From the NCBI GenBank assembly GCA_016780605.1, contig JADHLS010000047.1, positions 1 through 13,455 on the forward strand: 13,455 nt of DNA. The letters run 5' to 3'. Shown here in pieces: positions 1 through 6,740 of this stretch. Position 1 is the first letter of the stretch; every line of letters begins with the position of its first letter. A program made the translations under genes and the position numbers. The stretch is from Reyranella sp. (GTDB lineage Bacteria; Pseudomonadota; Alphaproteobacteria; Reyranellales; Reyranellaceae). A model generated the notes under the pieces. That model was not told where the DNA came from. It saw only the letters and a program-made list of their open reading frames with translations, and ran no database searches.

Positions 1-246
1 GGCGTCGTCGTAGTACAGCAGGAAGCCGCCACCACCGATGCCCGAGGCCTGCGGCTCGACCACGCCCAGCACCATCTGCACCGCGATGGCGGCATCGAGC
101 GCCGTGCCGCCGCGGCGCAGGGCTTCCAATCCGGCCTCGACGGCCATCGGGTTCGCCGCCGCCACCATCGTCTTGGGCGCCGCCTGTGCCGCTGGACCGA
201 GGCCCAACAGCGTAACGACGACGACGAAAAGGCGGCGCAGCATCAT
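1..246 (-). CDS. ggt: gamma-glutamyltranspeptidase, N-terminal part (runs off the window)
   Basis: Only the first 82 codons are visible; the gene continues past base 1. The product would be a secreted or periplasmic enzyme that hydrolyses or transfers the gamma-glutamyl group of glutathione. The first 22 or so residues form a signal peptide: MMLRR, then a hydrophobic stretch, then PAAQAA. The mature part begins with the family's N-terminal pattern: a VAAANPMAVEAGLEALRRGG stretch, then GTALDAAIAVQMVLGVVEPQ, then the SGIGGGGFLLYYD glycine loop. The catalytic Thr lies beyond the window. Two adjacent ATG codons start the frame. The first, at 246, overlaps the TGA of the methyltransferase gene (ATGA), so translational coupling is likely. 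Family assignment rests on this N-terminal block alone but is distinctive. Confidence 0.85.
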   Translation of the reverse strand, partial: MMLRRLFVVVVTLLGLGPAAQAAPKTMVAAANPMAVEAGLEALRRGGTALDAAIAVQMVLGVVEPQASGIGGGGFLLYYDDA

Positions 247-1052
247 GCGCGGCGCGCCACGATGAACAGTCGGCGGAACGGGAAAAGCGTGATGCCGTCG
301 GCACGGGTCGGATAGGCTTCGGCCAGAAGCTTGGCGTAGGTGTCGTAGAAGGCCGCACCCTCTTCCTTTGTGAGCGCCTCCATGTAGGGCCGGAGGCCGG
401 TGCCGGCGGTGTACTGCGCCACGGGATCCTTCCCGGTCAGCACCTGCTGATAGATCGTCTCCCAGACATCGAGCTCGGCCGTGAGCGGCTTCAGCGCGTC
501 GTAGTAGCGCGCCGGGTCCCAGACGCTGCGGATACCACCGACCTTGGCGAGCTTGTCGCGCCACGGACCCATTTCAGCCGCCTGCTTCATCAGCGCGTGC
601 GAGGGCGCCTCGTGATTGCGCGGCATCTGGATGGCAAGCTGGCCGCCGGAGGGCAGCAGCTTCAGCAGGCCGGGAAAATAGTCGATGTGGTTCTCGACCC
701 ATTGATAAGCGGCGTTGCTGTAGAGGATGGCGGGCGGCACGTCGGGCTTGAAGTGCTTGAGGTCGCCCTTGCTGAATGTCACTCGCGGGTCGGCCGTCTG
801 GGTGCGGGCCTTGGCGAGCATCTCTTCCGACGAATCGACGCCGATTATCGGCGCCCCGGGAAACTTCTCGGCCAGGATGCGCGAGATGTTGCCGGCGCCA
901 CAGCCGAGATCGTAGATCGCATGGCCGGGACGTGCGGCGTTGGCAGGATCGAGGCGGCCCATCAGGTCGAGCGCAGGCCGCAGCCGGGCGTCGACGAACT
1001 TGAGATAGAGGTTGGCGTCCCAGGTCGGAGCCTTGAGCGTCGGGGCGTTCAC
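243..1052 (-). CDS. tam: Tam-like trans-aconitate 2-methyltransferase (SAM-dependent)
   Basis: Predicted cytosolic class I SAM-dependent methyltransferase of 269 aa. The family methylates trans-aconitate, an inhibitory by-product of the citric acid cycle. SAM-binding motif I is seen as IYDLGCGAGN (about residues 46-55), followed by the acidic IIGVDSSEEM strand-loop. The C-terminal half carries Tam-type features: DVWETIYQQVL, then GTGLRPYMEAL, then FPFRRLFIVARRA. The N-terminal WDANLYLKFVDARLRPALDL also matches Tam. I chose GTG at 1052 because GAGGAG sits just upstream, inside the end of the preceding gene. An ATG at 1076 would add eight residues, overlap the preceding gene by 23 bases, and place the Shine-Dalgarno inside the ORF. 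The gene starts right after the CMD gene stop and its own stop overlaps the ggt start. Substrate is inferred from family. Confidence 0.82.
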   Translation of the reverse strand: MNAPTLKAPTWDANLYLKFVDARLRPALDLMGRLDPANAARPGHAIYDLGCGAGNISRILAEKFPGAPIIGVDSSEEMLAKARTQTADPRVTFSKGDLKHFKPDVPPAILYSNAAYQWVENHIDYFPGLLKLLPSGGQLAIQMPRNHEAPSHALMKQAAEMGPWRDKLAKVGGIRSVWDPARYYDALKPLTAELDVWETIYQQVLTGKDPVAQYTAGTGLRPYMEALTKEEGAAFYDTYAKLLAEAYPTRADGITLFPFRRLFIVARRA

Positions 1053-1053
1053 G

Positions 1054-1452
1054 TCACTTCTCCTCGAAAGCGGCATCGACCGGCACGCGATAGGCCATGG
1101 CGATCTTGTTGCCCTTCTGCGCCGCCAGGACGACGGCCATGAATTCCTCGTGCATCTCCTCGGTCATACCCCTGGCCCGCGCCATGGCGCCGTGCGAGGC
1201 GATGCAATAGTCGCACTGATTGGCGATGCTGACCGCGAGATAAACCAATTCCTTGGTGAGCGGATCGAGCGAGCCAGGTGCGAACGCAGCCTTCATTTCC
1301 TCTGCAAAGCGCTCCATCACTGCCGGATGCTTGGCCATCGCCTTCCAGACATTGTTGATGCCGGCGGGATCGATGCCGCGGCGTTGGGCGATGTCCTCGA
1401 CCACCGCCTTGGCGCGCGGGTTCATGTCCTTGTACTCGGTCAGCCTCGGCAT
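1054..1452 (-). CDS. carboxymuconolactone decarboxylase / AhpD-like family protein
   Basis: A 132-aa protein of the CMD/AhpD-like alkylhydroperoxidase superfamily. The diagnostic redox pattern is visible: Glu68 in TKELVYLAVS, then CDYCIASH, giving Cys80-x2-Cys83-x3-His87. In this family the cysteine pair and histidine support peroxide or thiol-disulfide chemistry; the true CMD ring-opening role is less likely for a protein with an intact CxxC. No signal peptide is seen, so it is probably cytosolic. The ATG at 1452 has GAGGAG seven to eight bases upstream, a good ribosome-binding site. It is the first gene of the run CMD, tam, ggt, with one base between its TGA and the GTG of the methyltransferase. 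The exact substrate cannot be told from the sequence. Confidence 0.85.
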   Translation of the reverse strand: MPRLTEYKDMNPRAKAVVEDIAQRRGIDPAGINNVWKAMAKHPAVMERFAEEMKAAFAPGSLDPLTKELVYLAVSIANQCDYCIASHGAMARARGMTEEMHEEFMAVVLAAQKGNKIAMAYRVPVDAAFEEK

Positions 1453-1512
1453 GGGGCGCTCCTCGCATGACCATAACGTAAGTCATTTATTGTGGCAACA
1501 CCAGGGTAATTT

Positions 1513-1536
1513 ATGCGTACCGTGGGACGCATTATA
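1513..1536 (-). promoter_or_regulatory. candidate promoter -10 and overlapping palindrome upstream of the CMD gene
   Basis: Reading the minus strand, a perfect TATAAT -10 hexamer lies at 1536-1531. I see no convincing -35 at 16-18 bases. A perfect inverted repeat, ATGCGT-N8-ACGCAT (1532-1527 and 1518-1513), begins inside the -10 and covers the expected transcription start. This is where a repressor would bind. The start codon at 1452 would leave a leader of about 70 bases. No regulator is identified. Confidence 0.4.
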
Positions 1537-1611
1537 CGCACTATACCCACAACCAATTGTAGCTTGGCGCGCGGCGAGGCAGACAAGTGCAAGCACTGCC
1601 TACAACGCGTC

Positions 1612-1641
1612 CCTCCCCTTCGCGGAGTCGCGAAGGGGAGG
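1612..1641. terminator. strong hairpin between panC and the CMD gene
   Basis: A perfect 13-bp stem (1612-1624 with 1629-1641) closes a GAGT loop. It lies 18 bases past the panC stop, so it is well placed to end the phaB-SBP-panC transcript. Neither strand has a T-run after the stem, so this is not a classic intrinsic terminator. It may be a Rho-assisted terminator, an mRNA 3'-end stabiliser or a dispersed repeat. Confidence 0.5.
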
Positions 1642-1659
1642 AAGCTGCCTGCCTGCAGG

Positions 1660-2487
1660 TCAGTCGACAGCCATGTTGTCGAGCAGCCGCACTGAGCCCA
1701 GGCGGGCGACGACCAGAACCCGACGCGGACGGCCTTCGACGGGCGTGTCGAGCGTTCCGGCATCGCGCAGCGCCAGATAATCGACGGCGTCGAAGCCCGC
1801 CTGCAGCAACTTGGGCGTGCCTTCCTCGACAGGCAGTGATCCGCGGGCGATCTCGCCCAGCACCTTGTTCAGCCGGCGCGCAATAGCCAGCTGATCCGGC
1901 GTCAGATAGGCATTGCGCGACGACAGGGCGAGGCCGTGCTCATCGCGCACCGTCGGCACCGGCAGGATGCGGCAGGGAATGTCGAGATCGCGGGCCATGC
2001 GCCGGATCACCAGCAGTTGCTGATAGTCCTTCTCGCCAAAGGCAGCGATGTCGGGCGCAACCTGTATCAGGAGCTTTGCGACCACCGTCGCGACGCCGGC
2101 AAAGTGTCCCGGCCGGAACGTCGCCTCGAGGTCGGCGACGATCGTGCCCGAGGGCACGACCATCGTGGCGAATCCGTCGGGATAGATCTCCCCGACCGTC
2201 GGCAGATAGGCGAGGTCGGCTCCGACTTCACCAAGCCTTTCGAGGTCGAGCGCTTCCTGGCGAGGATACTTGGCAAGGTCCTCGTTGGGGCCAAACTGGG
2301 TCGGGTTGACGAAGATGCTGACCACGACACGGTCCGCACCCGCCCGGCGGGATGCCTCCACGAGGGAGAGGTGGCCCGCATGCAGAGCGCCCATGGTCGG
2401 CACGAGGCCGACGGCCTTGCCGGCAGCACGCCAGCCGGCAACGACCTCACGCACATCCGCGACACTGCGCGATACCCGGATACTCAT
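1660..2487 (-). CDS. panC: pantothenate synthetase (pantoate--beta-alanine ligase)
   Basis: Cytosolic enzyme joining pantoate and beta-alanine with ATP to make pantothenate, the precursor of coenzyme A. The 275-aa length is normal for the family. Visible motifs are PTMGALHAGH with the HxGH nucleotide-binding signature (36-39), FVNPTQFGPNEDLAKYPR (59-76), GEKDYQQ (151-157) and GLALSSRN (185-192), which is the KMSKS-like loop. I chose ATG at 2487 (MSIRV) because AGGAG lies about 11 bases upstream and homologs begin there; an in-frame ATG at 2538 would overlap the preceding gene. It is the third gene after phaB and the substrate-binding protein, 25 bases behind the latter. panB is not nearby. 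CoA supply makes the link to PHB genes plausible but inferred. Confidence 0.95.
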   Translation of the reverse strand: MSIRVSRSVADVREVVAGWRAAGKAVGLVPTMGALHAGHLSLVEASRRAGADRVVVSIFVNPTQFGPNEDLAKYPRQEALDLERLGEVGADLAYLPTVGEIYPDGFATMVVPSGTIVADLEATFRPGHFAGVATVVAKLLIQVAPDIAAFGEKDYQQLLVIRRMARDLDIPCRILPVPTVRDEHGLALSSRNAYLTPDQLAIARRLNKVLGEIARGSLPVEEGTPKLLQAGFDAVDYLALRDAGTLDTPVEGRPRRVLVVARLGSVRLLDNMAVD

Positions 2488-2512
2488 GACATACGCTACT
2501 CCTGGCACGCAG

Positions 2513-3493
2513 CTATTCGACGACCTCTGTGGCGCCATAGAGAACCGTCGGCGGCACGGTGAGGCCGAACGCCACCGCGGCCTTGGGGTTGATCACCAGG
2601 GCATGGTCGGGCGGCAATTCGATCGGCAGGTCGGCCGGGCTGCTACCCTTCGCGATGCGGTCGACGAAGTAGGCCGCGCGCTCCATGCGGGCGCGGTCGT
2701 CGATGCCGTAGGTGAAGAGCCCGCCGGCCACGGCAAAGACCGGAAAATCGCTGACCACCGGCAGCCGCGCGCTGCGCGCCGCGGCAACGATGCGATCCTG
2801 ATGGCCGATGAAGATCGGCTGCACGACAACGGCCTGCACGCCCTGCTGCTTCAACGCCGCCAGCAGCGGCTCGTCGATCTCCGACGGCGTATCGACCAGC
2901 CTCACCGTGAGCTTGATGCCGAGTTGGGCCGCCGCCTGCTCGATGCCGGCGACGAAGGTTTTCGTGTTCGGATCGCGCGACGAGCCGACGAAGGCCACCG
3001 ACTTCAGGTCGGGCATCAGCTCGCGCAGCAAGGCGAGCCGCTTGCCCGACAGGTCGGGGCCGACCATCGACATGCCGGTGAGCCTGCCGCCCGGCCGGGC
3101 GATGCTGGCGGCAAAACCGGGCGCGATGGGATCCGCGACGGGCGCCATCACGATCGGGATATTGCTGCCCTCCGTCACCTGCTTGGCGATGGCGACGGCG
3201 GGTGTCGCCGTGACCACCATGACGTCGACTCCGCGATCCGCGAAGTCCTTCGCAGCCTTGCGTGTTCGCTCGACGTCGCCATCGGTGAAGGCCGTCAGCA
3301 GCTCGAGGTTGCGGCCCTCGACGTAACCGTAGGCGCGAAGGCCCTCGCGCAGGCGCGCCGCGTAGATGGGATCCATCGAGGCCGGCCACCAGCTCAGCAG
3401 GCCGACCACGATCTTCTTCGGGGCCTGGCCTGCAGCAGCGCCGGGAATGGCGGCGATGGCGGCAGCGATGAGGACGCGGCGCTTCAGCCCCAC
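2513..3493 (-). CDS. ABC transporter substrate-binding protein (ABC_sub_bind/TrpX type)
   Basis: About 326 aa, a periplasmic binding protein of the ABC_sub_bind family (PF04392 type, from memory), often annotated as an ABC transporter substrate-binding protein. The N-terminus MGLKRRVLIAAAIAAIPG is a signal peptide with a basic n-region and a short hydrophobic core; cleavage is likely around AAAGQA. Family features follow: VVGLLSWWPA; ARLREGLRAYGYVEGRN (the G-W/Y-x-E-G-x-N pattern); a VTATPAVAIAKQ segment; SIARPGGRLTGMSM; and LVINPKAAVAFGLTVPP at the C-terminus. I chose GTG at 3493, two bases after the phaB stop; TTG at 3499, overlapping that stop, is an alternative. Neither has a strong Shine-Dalgarno, so coupling to phaB translation is likely. 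No permease or ATPase gene is visible, so the ligand is unknown. Confidence 0.85.
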   Translation of the reverse strand: MGLKRRVLIAAAIAAIPGAAAGQAPKKIVVGLLSWWPASMDPIYAARLREGLRAYGYVEGRNLELLTAFTDGDVERTRKAAKDFADRGVDVMVVTATPAVAIAKQVTEGSNIPIVMAPVADPIAPGFAASIARPGGRLTGMSMVGPDLSGKRLALLRELMPDLKSVAFVGSSRDPNTKTFVAGIEQAAAQLGIKLTVRLVDTPSEIDEPLLAALKQQGVQAVVVQPIFIGHQDRIVAAARSARLPVVSDFPVFAVAGGLFTYGIDDRARMERAAYFVDRIAKGSSPADLPIELPPDHALVINPKAAVAFGLTVPPTVLYGATEVVE

Positions 3494-3495
3494 GA

Positions 3496-4221
3496 TCAAT
3501 ACATATGCTGGCCGCCGTTGATCGACAGCGTCGAGCCGGTGATGAAGCCGGCATCGTCCGCGACCAGGAACATCACGCCACGCGCGATCTCGTCGGCCTT
3601 GCCGAGGCGGCCGACCGGGATCTTGGCGACGATCTTCTCCAGCACGTTGGCCGGCACCGCCGAGACCATGTCGGTCTCGGTGTAGCCCGGCGCGATGGCG
3701 TTGACGGTGATGCCCTTGGACGCGCCCTCCTGGGCCAGCGCCTTGGTGAAGCCGTGGATGCCCGACTTGGCAGCGGCGTAGTTCACCTGGCCGTACTGGC
3801 CGCCCTGGCCGTTGATCGAGCCGATATTGACGATGCGGCCGAAGCCGCGGGCGTTCATGCCCTCCCACACCGCCTTCGACATGTTGAAGCAGGAGCCGAG
3901 GTTGGTGTCGATCACCTGGTCCCACATGTCGCGCGTCAGCTTGCGCATGGTCGAATCGCGGGTGATGCCGGCGTTGTTCACCAGCACGTCGATCGGGCCC
4001 AGCTCCTTCTCGATGTCGGCCACCACCTTCTGGCAGGCGGCGAAGTCGCCGACGTCGAATTTGTAGACATGGATTCCGGTCTCCGCCTTGAACTTCTGCG
4101 CCGCCGCATCGTTGCCGGCGTAGGTGGCGGCCACCTTGTAGCCCTTGTCCTTCAGCATGCGCGATACGGCGGCGCCGATGCCGCGGGTCCCGCCCGTCAC
4201 GACTGCTACACGTTCGGCCAT
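3496..4221 (-). CDS. phaB: acetoacetyl-CoA reductase (PHB pathway)
   Basis: Cytosolic short-chain dehydrogenase/reductase that reduces acetoacetyl-CoA to (R)-3-hydroxybutyryl-CoA with NADPH, the second step of PHB synthesis. It has 241 aa, the usual PhaB length. The cofactor loop TGGTRGIG is at 9-16. NNAG is at 82-85. The catalytic set is Ser135 (NIGSINGQGGQYGQ), Tyr148 and Lys152 (NYAAAKSG). The IAPGYTETDMV and INGGQHMY ends are typical of PhaB. ATG at 4221 is preceded by AGGGAGGA six to seven bases away, an excellent ribosome-binding site; longer upstream extensions are out of family. It heads the run phaB, substrate-binding protein, panC. FabG is the main alternative, but the GQYGQVNYAAAK and QHMY sequences favour PhaB. 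Confidence 0.93.
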   Translation of the reverse strand: MAERVAVVTGGTRGIGAAVSRMLKDKGYKVAATYAGNDAAAQKFKAETGIHVYKFDVGDFAACQKVVADIEKELGPIDVLVNNAGITRDSTMRKLTRDMWDQVIDTNLGSCFNMSKAVWEGMNARGFGRIVNIGSINGQGGQYGQVNYAAAKSGIHGFTKALAQEGASKGITVNAIAPGYTETDMVSAVPANVLEKIVAKIPVGRLGKADEIARGVMFLVADDAGFITGSTLSINGGQHMY

Positions 4222-4251
4222 TTTTTCCTCCCTAACGTTCCTGCCCTCGCA

Positions 4252-4284
4252 CTCTAGCCCGTTCCGATGGTCTGCGGGCAAGCG
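4252..4284 (-). promoter_or_regulatory. possible promoter for phaB
   Basis: On the minus strand the phaB leader contains TTGCCC followed about 19 bases later by TAGAGT, both partial matches to sigma-70 hexamers. They sit roughly 30 to 60 bases before the phaB start. The spacing is long and both hexamers are imperfect, so this is a weak call. The leader between phaB and the divergent MFS gene is only 126 bases, so any phaB promoter must lie here. Confidence 0.3.
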
Positions 4285-4347
4285 AGAACGAATTGACGGG
4301 AGATGCCGGATAACGCCGCCGGCGGCGCGGGTCATAGAACGGCAACC

Positions 4348-5556
4348 ATGAAACCCTTCACCGCCCTGCTCGGCGCCGCCGCCGGGACCCACACCGCCGA
4401 CCAGCTGGCGCTCGCCACGCTGCCCCTCACCGCCACCCTGGTGCTGGGCGCCGGCCCCGACATCCTGGGCCTACTGGTCGCCCTGCAAAGCGCAGCCTGG
4501 CTGCTGGTCACCCTGCCGGCGGGCGCCTGGGCCGATCGCATGCCGCGGCGCAGCCTGCTGATGGTTGGCCTGGCGCTGGGCCTCGCCGCCTCGATGGTCG
4601 CGGTTGTCGCGGCGGCTTTGGGCATCACCGGTCTGCTGGGCGTGGCCGCTTTCGTCGGCGCCTCGGGCACTGTGGTCTACATGCTGACCTCGATGTCGCT
4701 GTTGCCGAGCCTGGTGCCGGCGGCAGACCTGCCGCGCTCCAATGCCCGGCTCGAGCTCGCGCGGGCCATCGTGAGCCTGGCCGCGCCATTCGTGGCGGGC
4801 CTGCTGGCGCAGCATCTGTCGCCGACCTGGGGCTATGCGCTGGCCGCGCTGGGTGCGGCCGTGGCGCTCGCCTGCATCGTCGCCCTGCCCAAGACGCCGG
4901 CGCCGACCGCCGCCGATCAGCGGCCCTCGATGGTGGCGGCCATCCGGGCCGGCGCGCGCTTCGTGGTCCATCACGAGCTGCTGCGCGGCATCAGCCTCTG
5001 CGCCATCTTCTGGAACTTCGCCTTCTTCGCCCTGCTCGCGGTCTGGGCGCCGTTTGCGCTGAACCTCTTGAAGCTCGATCCGCAGAGCATGGGCCTCGCC
5101 CAGTCGGCCTACGGCGCCGGCCTGATCCTGGGCGCGCTGGTTGCGCCGGTCTCCTCCAGGCGCCTGCCGCCGCTGGTCACCCTGATCTTCGGACCGGCCG
5201 TGTCCGTGATTGCTGCGGCGATGTTCCTGCTGGCGCCCTCGGGCAACAGTTTTGCCTTCGCCGCAGCAGGCCATTTCCTGGTGGGCTTCGGCCCGATGCT
5301 GTGGCTGATCTGCCAGACCACGGTGCGCCAGCTGGTGACGCCGGCGCCTCTGATGGGCCGCGTCAACGCCACGGTGCAGACCGCGATCTACGGGGTGCGG
5401 CCGCTGGGCGCGCTGGCTGGCGGCGTGGTCGCGGCACACGCGGGGCTACAGGCGGCGTTTCTGCTGATTGCCGCCTCCTTCGTGCTCTCGACCCTTGTGA
5501 TCGTGCTGTCGCCGCTCGCCCGGCTGCGCGCCCTGCCGCAGCCAGTGGCGGCCTAA
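4348..5556 (+). CDS. MFS transporter (EntS-like exporter family)
   Basis: A 402-aa inner-membrane protein of the major facilitator superfamily, with hydrophobic segments throughout that fit 10-12 helices. The motif A-like loop between helices 2 and 3 is seen as GAWADRMPRR. The overall pattern, including TADQLALATLPL near the N-terminus, QSAYGAGLILGALVAP in the second half and RVNATVQTAIYGVRPLGAL, resembles EntS/MFS_3-type exporters. Substrate is unknown. I chose ATG at 4348 (MKPFTALLG) because the hydrophobic family N-terminus begins there. An in-frame ATG at 4303 would add a polar 15-residue tail and has its GGGAG directly abutting the codon. Neither start has a good ribosome-binding site. 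It is divergent from phaB. A decayed second copy of its 3' end lies at 6217-6316. Confidence 0.85.
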   Translation: MKPFTALLGAAAGTHTADQLALATLPLTATLVLGAGPDILGLLVALQSAAWLLVTLPAGAWADRMPRRSLLMVGLALGLAASMVAVVAAALGITGLLGVAAFVGASGTVVYMLTSMSLLPSLVPAADLPRSNARLELARAIVSLAAPFVAGLLAQHLSPTWGYALAALGAAVALACIVALPKTPAPTAADQRPSMVAAIRAGARFVVHHELLRGISLCAIFWNFAFFALLAVWAPFALNLLKLDPQSMGLAQSAYGAGLILGALVAPVSSRRLPPLVTLIFGPAVSVIAAAMFLLAPSGNSFAFAAAGHFLVGFGPMLWLICQTTVRQLVTPAPLMGRVNATVQTAIYGVRPLGALAGGVVAAHAGLQAAFLLIAASFVLSTLVIVLSPLARLRALPQPVAA

Positions 5557-5603
5557 GCCCTATCAGAAATCAGCGTAGCCCGCGCAGTGAGTGTAGTAGG
5601 TTC

Positions 5604-5671
5604 CGTTCGTCGCTGAGCCGGCGTGATAGCCGAACGTGAAGCCTTTAGATCCGTTGAAGCTATCACGTTTT
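5604..5671 (+). other. two overlapping, mutually exclusive inverted repeats downstream of the MFS gene
   Basis: CGTTCG (5604-5609) can pair with CGAACG (5631-5636). CGTGATAGC (5622-5630) can pair with GCTATCACG (5659-5667), a perfect 9-bp stem with a 28-base loop followed by TTTT. The left arm of the second stem lies in the loop of the first, so the two cannot both form except as a pseudoknot. The second could be a weak terminator for the MFS transcript. The 5557-5722 gap otherwise shows no gene to me. Confidence 0.35.
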
Positions 5672-5722
5672 GGACCTCTGCCAAGCAATTTACCAGTAAG
5701 ACGCTGACAGCGGAGTAATGAC

Positions 5723-6160
5723 ATGGGCCAAGCACCCGATGATGAATACTCGGAGCTAAAGTAGTTTCTGTCGTTCTACTCCGATCGGTACTTCAATGTT
5801 GAGGGCTTACCACCGGAGCAACGACCAGTGGCCAGCCTGGAGGTGCTTGAGAAGAAGAATATAAAAGCAGCATCAAACGGGCTTCTCCAAGCAATTAACG
5901 ACTGCGTAGAGATGTCATTCCATCTCAATCCGGAAATCGTCGCAAAACTAGACGAACAACTAAGAGATCAAGGCATCGTGACGCTTTCGGAATTACCGAG
6001 GAGATATTCAAAGAAGTACGCGTCAATAGTGAAGCGCGGTCGGATCAAAAACGATACCGAGTACTATCTCATCCAAAATGTGCAGGGTGATCCAACCACA
6101 AAGACGCCGGAGGAGCGCGCGTTACTCGAAAGGCTGGTTACTGACTACGAGGGGGTCTGA
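5723..6160 (+). pseudogene. unknown protein interrupted by one in-frame TAG
   Basis: I do not recognise this family. From ATG at 5723, preceded by GGAG about seven bases upstream, the frame reads MGQAPDDEYSELK and then meets TAG at 5762-5764. It continues in the same frame as FLSFYSDRYFNVEGLPPEQR and on to a stop at 6158-6160. Without the TAG it would be a 145-residue, charged, soluble protein with no membrane segment or signal peptide. GTG at 5828 has GGAG nine bases upstream, so a 110-residue shortened product (MASLEVLEKKN...) could still be made by re-initiation. The stretch is visibly richer in A and T than its neighbours and uses AAA, AGA and TTA codons they avoid, which suggests horizontal origin. 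The TAG could be a real mutation or a sequencing error; one base change from CAG or AAG would explain it. Confidence 0.6.
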
Positions 6161-6216
6161 CCTTGTAGGGTCGGTCAGGAGGCGCGGACGATGAAGACGT
6201 GGTCAATGGTGTGCTG

Positions 6217-6316
6217 GCGCTGCTGCTGATTGCTGCCTCACTCGCGCTGTTCACCGTGGTGATCGTGGTGTCACCGCTGGCCCGGCTGCGCCATCCCGCA
6301 GCCGGTGGCGGCATAG
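6217..6316 (+). pseudogene. decayed 3'-end fragment of a second MFS transporter gene
   Basis: This stretch matches the 3' end of the MFS gene at 5455-5556. By direct count, the first 75 bases agree at 61 positions and encode ALLLIAASLALFTVVIVVSP against AFLLIAASFVLSTLVIVLSP. Both then read LARLR. A 2-base deletion follows after 6291. Restoring it gives IPQPVAA and a TAG at 6314-6316, against LPQPVAA and TAA in the intact gene. Nothing upstream of about 6205 aligns convincingly, so only about 110 bases survive. It is the remnant of a diverged paralog or of a duplicated 3' end, lying on the far side of the unknown low-GC gene. Confidence 0.75.
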
Positions 6317-6345
6317 CGACGCCCTCTTCCTTTTCAGCTGGACTT

Positions 6346-6367
6346 TATATGGATCATGTCCCATATA
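6346..6367 (+). promoter_or_regulatory. candidate toxin-antitoxin operator palindrome
   Basis: A perfect inverted repeat TATATGG-N8-CCATATA (6346-6352 and 6361-6367) lies just before the toxin gene. HTH antitoxins of HigBA-type pairs usually bind such AT-rich palindromes over their own promoter, so autoregulation is likely. The repeat covers the upstream candidate ATG at 6349, which supports the toxin start at 6379 rather than 6349. Binding is inferred, not shown. Confidence 0.5.
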
Positions 6368-6378
6368 TAGTTCAGAAG

Positions 6379-6726
6379 ATGGCTGATCTTCCGCGAAAGA
6401 GTCCCATCGTGTTCTACCGCACACGGGGCGGCAACGAAGTCGTTCGGGACTGGCTGCGCAGCTTGGACGAAGGAGATCGGAGCGCCATCGGACAGGATCT
6501 CATGCGCGTACAGTACCGTTGGCCGGTCGGCATGCCGTTGTGTCGGTCACTTGGCGAGGGGCTTTGGGAGGTTCGCAGCGACCTGCCAGGCAATCGTATC
6601 GCTCGTGTGATGTTCAGCATCGCCGGTGACCGAATCGTGGCTCTCCATGGTTTCATCAAGAAGACCCGAAAGACGCCGCCCGACGATCTCGCCCTCGCTC
6701 GCAGACGCAAGCGTGAATTCGAATAG
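6379..6726 (+). CDS. higB: type II toxin, RelE/HigB family (Gp49-like)
   Basis: About 115 aa, cytosolic. The family are ribosome-dependent mRNA interferases that halt translation when the antitoxin is lost. Family landmarks are PIVFYRTRGGNEVVRDWL near the N-terminus, then WPVGMPLCRSLGEGLWEVRS, RIARVMFSIAGDRIVALHGF, and the basic C-terminal block IKKTRKTPPDDLALARRRK. I chose ATG at 6379 (MADLPRKSP). ATG at 6349 adds ten residues but lies inside the operator-like palindrome; neither has a strong ribosome-binding site. The frame is open further upstream only because it runs on from the frameshifted MFS fragment. The antitoxin follows 14 bases after its stop, the toxin-first order typical of higBA. 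The gene symbol is by family and order. Confidence 0.85.
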   Translation: MADLPRKSPIVFYRTRGGNEVVRDWLRSLDEGDRSAIGQDLMRVQYRWPVGMPLCRSLGEGLWEVRSDLPGNRIARVMFSIAGDRIVALHGFIKKTRKTPPDDLALARRRKREFE

Positions 6727-6740
6727 CAAGGAGCCCCGGC

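Noticed and set aside
2270..3685. Long plus-strand reading frame opposite panC, the binding protein and phaB
   Set aside because: Low-complexity shadow of three well-supported genes on the other strand.
2513..3925. A 470-residue minus-strand reading frame covering the binding protein and part of phaB
   Set aside because: The upstream half is an out-of-frame reading of phaB; the signal peptide shows the true start near 3493.
4303..4347. ATG at 4303 as the MFS start
   Set aside because: The purine run abuts the codon with no spacing and the added residues are polar and unlike the family N-terminus.
5604..5671. Possible integron attC site
   Set aside because: I could not find the paired core sites expected of attC, and no integrase gene is visible.
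6199..6726. One 175-residue protein joining a hydrophobic N-terminus to the toxin
   Set aside because: The hydrophobic part is the frameshifted 3' fragment of an MFS gene with its own TAG in another frame; the toxin family begins at about 6379.
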